Shown piece by piece: positions 1 to 4,431 of a stretch of 6,535 bases of DNA. The position numbers and the translations under genes are program-made. Numbering within the stretch: the stretch's first letter is position 1; each line of letters begins with the position of its first letter. This DNA comes from an uncultured Eggerthella sp. (GTDB lineage Bacteria > Actinomycetota > Coriobacteriia > Coriobacteriales > Eggerthellaceae): the NCBI GenBank assembly GCA_900548955.1, contig URMQ01000093.1, positions 1 to 6,535 on the forward strand. Direction: 5' to 3'. The notes beneath the pieces were generated by a model. It searched no databases. It was given only the letters and a program-made list of their open reading frames with translations, and was not told the origin of the DNA.

Positions 1-242
1 TTGCGCAGGATGTACCCATCAGCACGGTTTTTGAAGCCACCAAAGTGTTTGAACAAACGATCACGCGCATCGTTTTTCGGATCTGCTGCATCATGATTCA
101 TAACTCCGCCAAAATAAAGCGCAGAAAGAATATCCGTACATGAAAGAGATCCACCTGGATGACCGCTTCCTGCTTCATGAAGCATCTCAATAATGTCGGT
201 GCGAATTGCGCAAGCCTTTTCCTTAGCTGTAAGGGAATTCAT
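1..242 (-). CDS. transketolase, N-terminal subunit (partial, 3' end off the left edge)
   Basis: The 80 complete codons read as the start of a transketolase thiamine-diphosphate-binding half, which moves two-carbon ketol units between sugar phosphates in the pentose phosphate pathway in the cytoplasm. Visible signatures are IRTDIIEMLHEAGSGHPGG (about residues 13-31), with the His of the GSGHPGG loop, followed by SLSCTDILSALYF. The short N-terminus, starting only about a dozen residues before this motif, resembles the split N-subunit type more than the full-length 650-residue enzyme. The ATG at 242 is preceded by an AAAGGA ribosome binding site (247-252) four bases away. The gap from the prfB stop is 49 bp with no terminator, so the gene is probably read from the prfB transcript. 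Oddly, about 14-16 extra residues (LFKHFGGFKNRADG) lie between DARDR and YILR, where the family usually goes straight from DRDRF to the VLSKGH loop. Family confident; split form inferred because the rest is missing. Confidence 0.85.
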   Translation of the reverse strand, partial: MNSLTAKEKACAIRTDIIEMLHEAGSGHPGGSLSCTDILSALYFGGVMNHDAADPKNDARDRLFKHFGGFKNRADGYILR

Positions 243-291
243 GGCTTCCTTTCGATCGAGGGCTAGGCTTTTCTAAGCTTACTTGCTTTTT

Positions 292-1374
292 CTACAATGA
301 TGCTTTCCAACGATGATATCCAATAACAAATTCATCAATATCACCGTCAAGAGCAGCATCAACATTGCCACTTTCGATATTACTACGGGTATCCTTAATC
401 AGTCGATACGGATATAGGACGTAGTTACGAATTTGACTGCCAAAAGAATTATCCATCTTTTCACCTTTAAGTTCAGATAATTCTGCTTCGCGCTTTTGTT
501 CTTCTAATTCATACAGCTTGCCACGAAGAACGCGAAATGCCGCTTCCTTGTTTTGCAGCTGAGATTTTTCGTTTTGGCAGGTAACCACAATGCCAGTAGG
601 TATATGGGTAAGGCGTACCGCAGAGTCGGTAGTGTTAACGCTTTGTCCACCAGGACCGCTTGAGCGATATACATCCACGCGCACATCATTAGGATCAATT
701 TCTACCGTAATGTCGTCTTCAGGAAGGACTGGCACCACTTCAACAGCAGCAAAGGTAGTATGACGGCGCTTCTTTTCATCAGTAGGCGAAATACGCACAA
801 GACGGTGAACCCCTGCTTCGCTACGCAACATGCCATAAGCGTTACGCCCCTCCACCTGAAAACTTACATGATCAAGACCAATGCCTTCACCAGGAGTAAG
901 ATCTAACACCCGCACCTTCCAATCTTTACGATCGGCATAGCGGGTGTACATACGGTAGAGCATTTCAGTCCAGTCCTGCGCCTCTAGCCCACCACTACCA
1001 GGATGAATGGACACGATAGCATCCGCAGAATCATAGCGTCCACTAAACCAAGATTCCACTTCGAAGTTATCGAGTGTGGTTTCAAGGGTTGCTAAATCTG
1101 TTTCCAGTTCAGCAGCAAATTCAGGATCTTCTTCAGCAAGTTCTTGTGCAGTTTGAATGTCTTCCAATAACTGGCATGCAGCCTTATAACGATCAATCAA
1201 ATCGCGCACATCAGAAGCCTGTTTAGAAATATGCTGTGCTTTTTCCGTATCATTCCAAAAATCAGGAGAAGCAATTTGCTTATCAAGCTCTGCTAATTCC
1301 TGAGTGCGATCATCAATATGAAGATAAGCACGCGCATCTTCTACGCGTCTACGTGCTTCCTCAAGTGTCAACAT
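292..1374 (-). CDS. prfB: peptide chain release factor 2 (RF2)
   Basis: RF2 binds the ribosomal A site at UGA or UAA and triggers hydrolysis of peptidyl-tRNA. From the ATG at 1374 the protein has 360 residues, close to the family norm of about 365. Order: N-terminal helical domain (about 1-105), core with HPGSGGLEAQDW, the codon-reading tripeptide at residues 196-198, and the catalytic GGQ at 242-244 in SGPGGQSVNTTDSAVR, then a C-terminal helical tail. The ATG at 1374 is preferred over the longer frame from TTG at 1458 because GAGAGG (1387-1392) lies 12 bases upstream, homology to RF2 begins at MLTLEEARRRVEDARAYL, and the extension overlaps a good promoter. The tripeptide is Ser-Pro-Thr rather than Ser-Pro-Phe. 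The gene is continuous, without the in-frame UGA and +1 frameshift common in prfB. It lies between secA and a transketolase gene and ends with TAG, a codon read by RF1 only. Identity is near certain. Confidence 0.97.
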   Translation of the reverse strand: MLTLEEARRRVEDARAYLHIDDRTQELAELDKQIASPDFWNDTEKAQHISKQASDVRDLIDRYKAACQLLEDIQTAQELAEEDPEFAAELETDLATLETTLDNFEVESWFSGRYDSADAIVSIHPGSGGLEAQDWTEMLYRMYTRYADRKDWKVRVLDLTPGEGIGLDHVSFQVEGRNAYGMLRSEAGVHRLVRISPTDEKKRRHTTFAAVEVVPVLPEDDITVEIDPNDVRVDVYRSSGPGGQSVNTTDSAVRLTHIPTGIVVTCQNEKSQLQNKEAAFRVLRGKLYELEEQKREAELSELKGEKMDNSFGSQIRNYVLYPYRLIKDTRSNIESGNVDAALDGDIDEFVIGYHRWKASL

Positions 1375-1430
1375 GTGCGAATTAATCCTCTCAAAGCTAC
1401 TACCAACCAAAATAAAATAGCGCTTAAGGC

Positions 1431-1458
1431 ATTGTAGAGGTTGCTCTATTGTTCGCAA
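1431..1458 (-). promoter_or_regulatory. putative sigma70-type promoter of prfB
   Basis: On the minus strand, TTGCGA (1453-1458, 4 of 6 matches to the -35 consensus) and TACAAT (1431-1436, 5 of 6 matches to the -10 consensus) are separated by 16 bases. Transcription would begin near 1424 and give a leader of about 50 bases before the ATG at 1374. The element lies in the secA-prfB gap, so prfB and the downstream transketolase could be expressed independently of secA. Seen by eye; no transcript data. Confidence 0.5.
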
Positions 1459-1465
1459 TCATTTT

Positions 1466-1524
1466 GGGTTATGCAAAGTATTTCTTGAAGCGAAGTATTT
1501 GCATTTCTACGAACAGTTTAACCC
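1466..1524. repeat. nested inverted repeat with embedded direct repeats between secA and prfB
   Basis: The inner arms ATGCAAA (1471-1477) and TTTGCAT (1498-1504) are a perfect 7-bp inverted repeat around 20 bases. Outer arms GGGTTA (1466-1471) and TAACCC (1519-1524) are also complementary. Overlapping them is an imperfect direct repeat, GCAAAGTATTT (1473-1483) and GCGAAGTATTT (1490-1500), matching at 10 of 11 positions with a 17-bp period. No T-run follows on the minus strand, so a standard intrinsic terminator for secA is not supported. The position 8-12 bp upstream of the prfB -35 box would fit a regulator site. Function unknown. Confidence 0.4.
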
Positions 1525-1548
1525 GCATACCTTAAGCATCTATTGTGG

Positions 1549-4308
1549 TCAGCGATTAGCTCCGTGACACTTTTTGAATTTCTTACCAGAACCGCAAGGG
1601 CAAGGATCGTTACGGCCAACGTTTGCATAAGGGTCGTTTTTGTCCTTTTCAATAGTATGAGGCTTTGGTTTTTCGGGAGCAGGTTGTGGTGTTTGAGGAA
1701 CACCCTGCGCCTGAGCTTGTGCCGTCTTGATGCGCTGAGCACTGGTAGTGGATTCGTTTAGCGTTTCTTCAGGGTTGGAATAGGTAACCGCTCCATCAAG
1801 AGGGCTCTTTTCTTCTTCTACTGGCGCTTGAACCGCAATAGGTGCACGCAACAAGAAGCGCAAGAAGTCTTCGTAGATAGAATCGGTCAAAGCAGCAAAG
1901 GCGCGATGTGCTTCTTCGCGATATTCCGTCAAAGGATCGCGCTGACCATATGCGCGCAAACCAATGGATGCCTTTAAGTAGTCCATTTCCTGCAAATGTG
2001 CCATCCAGCGTGTATCGATAAAGCGAAGCATTACCTGTGAAGCAATGTCAGAAAAAGCATTGCCAATTTCCTCAACACGTGATTGATACATGTCCGTAAT
2101 GGCATCAACAAGACCATCGATGAGCGCATTAACGTCATCATCATGATCAATAGAGGCCACGGTAATCTCAGGACGATCAGTCATCTGGAGTAACCACTTA
2201 TCCAGTGATTCAATATCCCAGTCGTCGCTTGCCTGTTTAGGAGCGCAATATTCAAGCACCGCGTTTTCTACCACATCTTCAATAATGGTAGGCATACGCT
2301 CCGTTAAGTCCTTGCCATCAAGAATTGCATTGCGCTCTTCATAGATTGCCTTGCGCTGCAAGTTCATAACATCGTCGTATTCAAGAACATGTTTACGGGC
2401 AGAGAAGTTAACAGCTTCAACTTGGCGCTGCGCTGTTTCGATAGCCTTTGAAACCATGGAAGCCTGAATAGGCATATCTTCAGGTAGATCGGTCTTTTCC
2501 ATCATGCGACCGATAGAATCCATACGTGATCCGCCAAAGAGACGCATAAGATCATCTTCAAGAGAGAGATAGAACTGCGTGGTACCAGGATCTCCCTGAC
2601 GACCGGAACGACCACGAAGCTGATTATCGATACGACGCGACTCGTGGCGCTCGGTGCCAATTACGCACAGACCACCAGCATTACGTACCTCGACGCTTTC
2701 GCGTTTGGTAATGGACTCTGCCCTATCTTTAGCTTCCTGAATCTGTTCAGGTGTAGCTTCGTCTACTTCATCGCCAAGTTGTTCTGCCAAGAAGGTTTGC
2801 GCCATAACATCGGCATTACCTCCCAACAAGATGTCCGTACCACGACCAGCCATATTCGTTGCAATGGTAACTGCACCCGTACGACCAGCCTGAGCAACAA
2901 TAGCTGCTTCACGTTCATGGTTCTTAGCGTTTAAGACTTCATGTTTAATACCGCGTTTTGAAAGCAAACGGCTCAAACGTTCAGAGCTTTCAATAGATAC
3001 CGTACCTACCAAGCAAGGCTGTCCTGTATGATGGCGCTCTGCAATATCGTCTGCTACCGCATTAAACTTCGCATCAATCGTGCGATAAATAAGATCGTTC
3101 AGATCTTCGCGAACAACCGGTTTATTAGGCGGAATTGCCATAACGGGCAAATTATAAATCTGACGGAATTCGGCATCTTCTGTCATTGCCGTACCCGTCA
3201 TACCGGAAAGCTTGTCATAAAGGCGGAAATAATTCTGTAAGGTAATAGTTGCCAAGGTTTGATTTTCTTGGCGAACCAATACATGCTCTTTAGCTTCCAG
3301 TGCCTGATGCAAGCCCTCAGAATAACGGCGACCTTCCATGATACGGCCAGTAAATTCATCAACAATCTTAACTTCGCCGTTGGTAACCACGTAGTCAACA
3401 TCGCGATGGAAAAGGAACTGAGCGCGCAATGCCTGCTGTAAATGGTTTGGCAACTGACCAGTTGGATCTCCGTACAAGTCTTCAATACCTAACTGGAATT
3501 CAACCTTTTCAAGACCAATTTCCGTAGTGTAGATAGTCTTTTTCGCTTCATCAATTTCGAAATCGATGTCACGCTTAAGCGATGGCATGATAGCTGCAAA
3601 CTTCTTGTAAATATCTGCTGCCTGAGAACCCGCACCAGAAATAATCAAAGGAGTTCGTGCTTCGTCGATAAGGATGGAGTCAACCTCGTCGACTACCGCA
3701 AAGGAATGGCCACGCTGCACGCGCCTGTTAGCACGAGCAACCATGTTGTCACGCAGATAGTCAAAACCAAATTCTGAGTTGGTACCATAAGTAACATCAG
3801 CCTGATAAGCAGGGATTTTCTGTAGGGGATCCATGCCATTTTGAATAAGGCCAACCTTCATACCCAAGAAACGATAGATCTGGCCCATCCATTCAGAGTC
3901 ACGTTCTGCCAGGTAATCGTTAACCGTTACGATGTGTACGTTGTTTCCTGGAAGAGCATTCAAATAACCAGCCAAGGTGGATACCAGCGTTTTACCTTCA
4001 CCAGTTTTCATTTCGGCAATTTTGCCATCATGCAGCGCCATACCACCAATAAGCTGAACGTCAAAGTGACGAAGACCTATGGTTCGAACACTTGCTTCAC
4101 GAACCGCAGCGAATGCTTCTGGAAGTAAATCGTCTAGATCTTCGCCTGCGTCCAAGCGCTCACGGAATTCTACAGTAAGATGCGCAAGCTCTTCGTCCGA
4201 ATAGGCTTGCATGCGTGGTTCCAGGTCGTTAATAGCTTCAACAACCTTTTGATATTTTTTGAGTGGCCTATCTTCGCCCACACTTAAAAGCTTAGAAAAA
4301 AGTCCCAT
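1549..4308 (-). CDS. secA: SecA, preprotein translocase ATPase subunit
   Basis: SecA is the cytoplasmic motor that docks on the SecYEG channel and pushes unfolded preproteins across the plasma membrane by ATP hydrolysis. The 919-residue product is complete. Visible in order: Walker A MKTGEGKT (100-107), Walker B and following loop DEVDSILIDEARTP (207-220), preprotein cross-linking region (about 225-365), SGMTGTAMTEDAEF (368-381), second nucleotide-binding fold with TNMAGRGTDILLGG (484-497) and QLRGRSGRQGDPG (563-575), helical scaffold with EYDDVMNLQR (643-652), two-helix region RWMAHLQEMDYLKASIGLRAYGQRDP (767-792), a Gln/Pro-rich linker (about 826-890) and a zinc-binding tail with C903, C905, C914 and H915. 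The full motif set and zinc tail mark the canonical SecA rather than an accessory SecA2. The ATG at 4308 gives the family N-terminus MGLFSKLLSVGEDRPLKKYQ; the upstream purine tract GAGAAAG (4316-4322) is only a weak ribosome binding site. It ends in TGA. The upstream neighbour is a BTAD regulator. Confidence 0.98.
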   Translation of the reverse strand: MGLFSKLLSVGEDRPLKKYQKVVEAINDLEPRMQAYSDEELAHLTVEFRERLDAGEDLDDLLPEAFAAVREASVRTIGLRHFDVQLIGGMALHDGKIAEMKTGEGKTLVSTLAGYLNALPGNNVHIVTVNDYLAERDSEWMGQIYRFLGMKVGLIQNGMDPLQKIPAYQADVTYGTNSEFGFDYLRDNMVARANRRVQRGHSFAVVDEVDSILIDEARTPLIISGAGSQAADIYKKFAAIMPSLKRDIDFEIDEAKKTIYTTEIGLEKVEFQLGIEDLYGDPTGQLPNHLQQALRAQFLFHRDVDYVVTNGEVKIVDEFTGRIMEGRRYSEGLHQALEAKEHVLVRQENQTLATITLQNYFRLYDKLSGMTGTAMTEDAEFRQIYNLPVMAIPPNKPVVREDLNDLIYRTIDAKFNAVADDIAERHHTGQPCLVGTVSIESSERLSRLLSKRGIKHEVLNAKNHEREAAIVAQAGRTGAVTIATNMAGRGTDILLGGNADVMAQTFLAEQLGDEVDEATPEQIQEAKDRAESITKRESVEVRNAGGLCVIGTERHESRRIDNQLRGRSGRQGDPGTTQFYLSLEDDLMRLFGGSRMDSIGRMMEKTDLPEDMPIQASMVSKAIETAQRQVEAVNFSARKHVLEYDDVMNLQRKAIYEERNAILDGKDLTERMPTIIEDVVENAVLEYCAPKQASDDWDIESLDKWLLQMTDRPEITVASIDHDDDVNALIDGLVDAITDMYQSRVEEIGNAFSDIASQVMLRFIDTRWMAHLQEMDYLKASIGLRAYGQRDPLTEYREEAHRAFAALTDSIYEDFLRFLLRAPIAVQAPVEEEKSPLDGAVTYSNPEETLNESTTSAQRIKTAQAQAQGVPQTPQPAPEKPKPHTIEKDKNDPYANVGRNDPCPCGSGKKFKKCHGANR

Positions 4309-4355
4309 AATCTCACTTTCTCGTATAATTGTTTCACTCTAGCACAGGCATGTCT

Positions 4356-4385
4356 TTAATAGGGCTCTTACAAACAGACTCACAA
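4356..4385 (-). promoter_or_regulatory. weak candidate promoter for secA
   Basis: On the minus strand TTGTGA (4380-4385, 4 of 6) and TATTAA (4356-4361, 4 of 6) are spaced by 18 bases, about 50 bases before the secA start. It is the best pair I can find in the 123-bp gap but is not strong. secA could equally be read through from the upstream regulator gene, since no clear terminator separates them. Confidence 0.25.
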
Positions 4386-4394
4386 GGCTTCTAC

Positions 4395-4414
4395 ACGTTA
4401 AATTCTCTTAACGT
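4395..4414. promoter_or_regulatory. perfect 7-bp inverted repeat upstream of secA (possible operator)
   Basis: ACGTTAA (4395-4401) and TTAACGT (4408-4414) are perfect inverted arms around six bases, a 20-bp element beginning 17 bases after the stop codon of the regulator gene and about 87 bases before secA. The AT-rich arms and lack of a following T-run argue against a strong intrinsic terminator. The dyad size suits a dimeric DNA-binding protein. It lies 9 bp upstream of the candidate secA -35 box. Function is inferred from symmetry only. Confidence 0.4.
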
Positions 4415-4431
4415 TTCCGAAGATAGCTAAA

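Noticed and set aside
243..291. Searched for a terminator or promoter between prfB and transketolase
   Set aside because: Only an A-rich tract and the ribosome binding site are visible; no hairpin with a T-run and no -35/-10 pair.
504..698. 64-codon minus-strand frame inside prfB
   Set aside because: It is an alternative frame of the GGQ region of prfB; the RF2 frame is intact throughout.
1518..1742. Minus-strand 74-codon frame overlapping the end of secA, and the plus-strand frame at 1543-1761
   Set aside because: Both lie mostly inside the secA coding sequence in other frames, with low-complexity products and no family resemblance.
3198..3485. 95-codon minus-strand frame inside secA, considered as a sign of a frameshift
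   Set aside because: The secA frame is continuous with all motifs at expected spacing, so this is an out-of-frame shadow.
3841..4128. Plus-strand 95-codon frame opposite the secA N-terminus
   Set aside because: Antisense to conserved motor motifs, with no ribosome binding site or recognisable product.
4316..4332. AATTATAC just upstream of secA as a -10 box
   Set aside because: No acceptable -35 element lies 16-18 bases upstream, and it would leave an unusually short leader.
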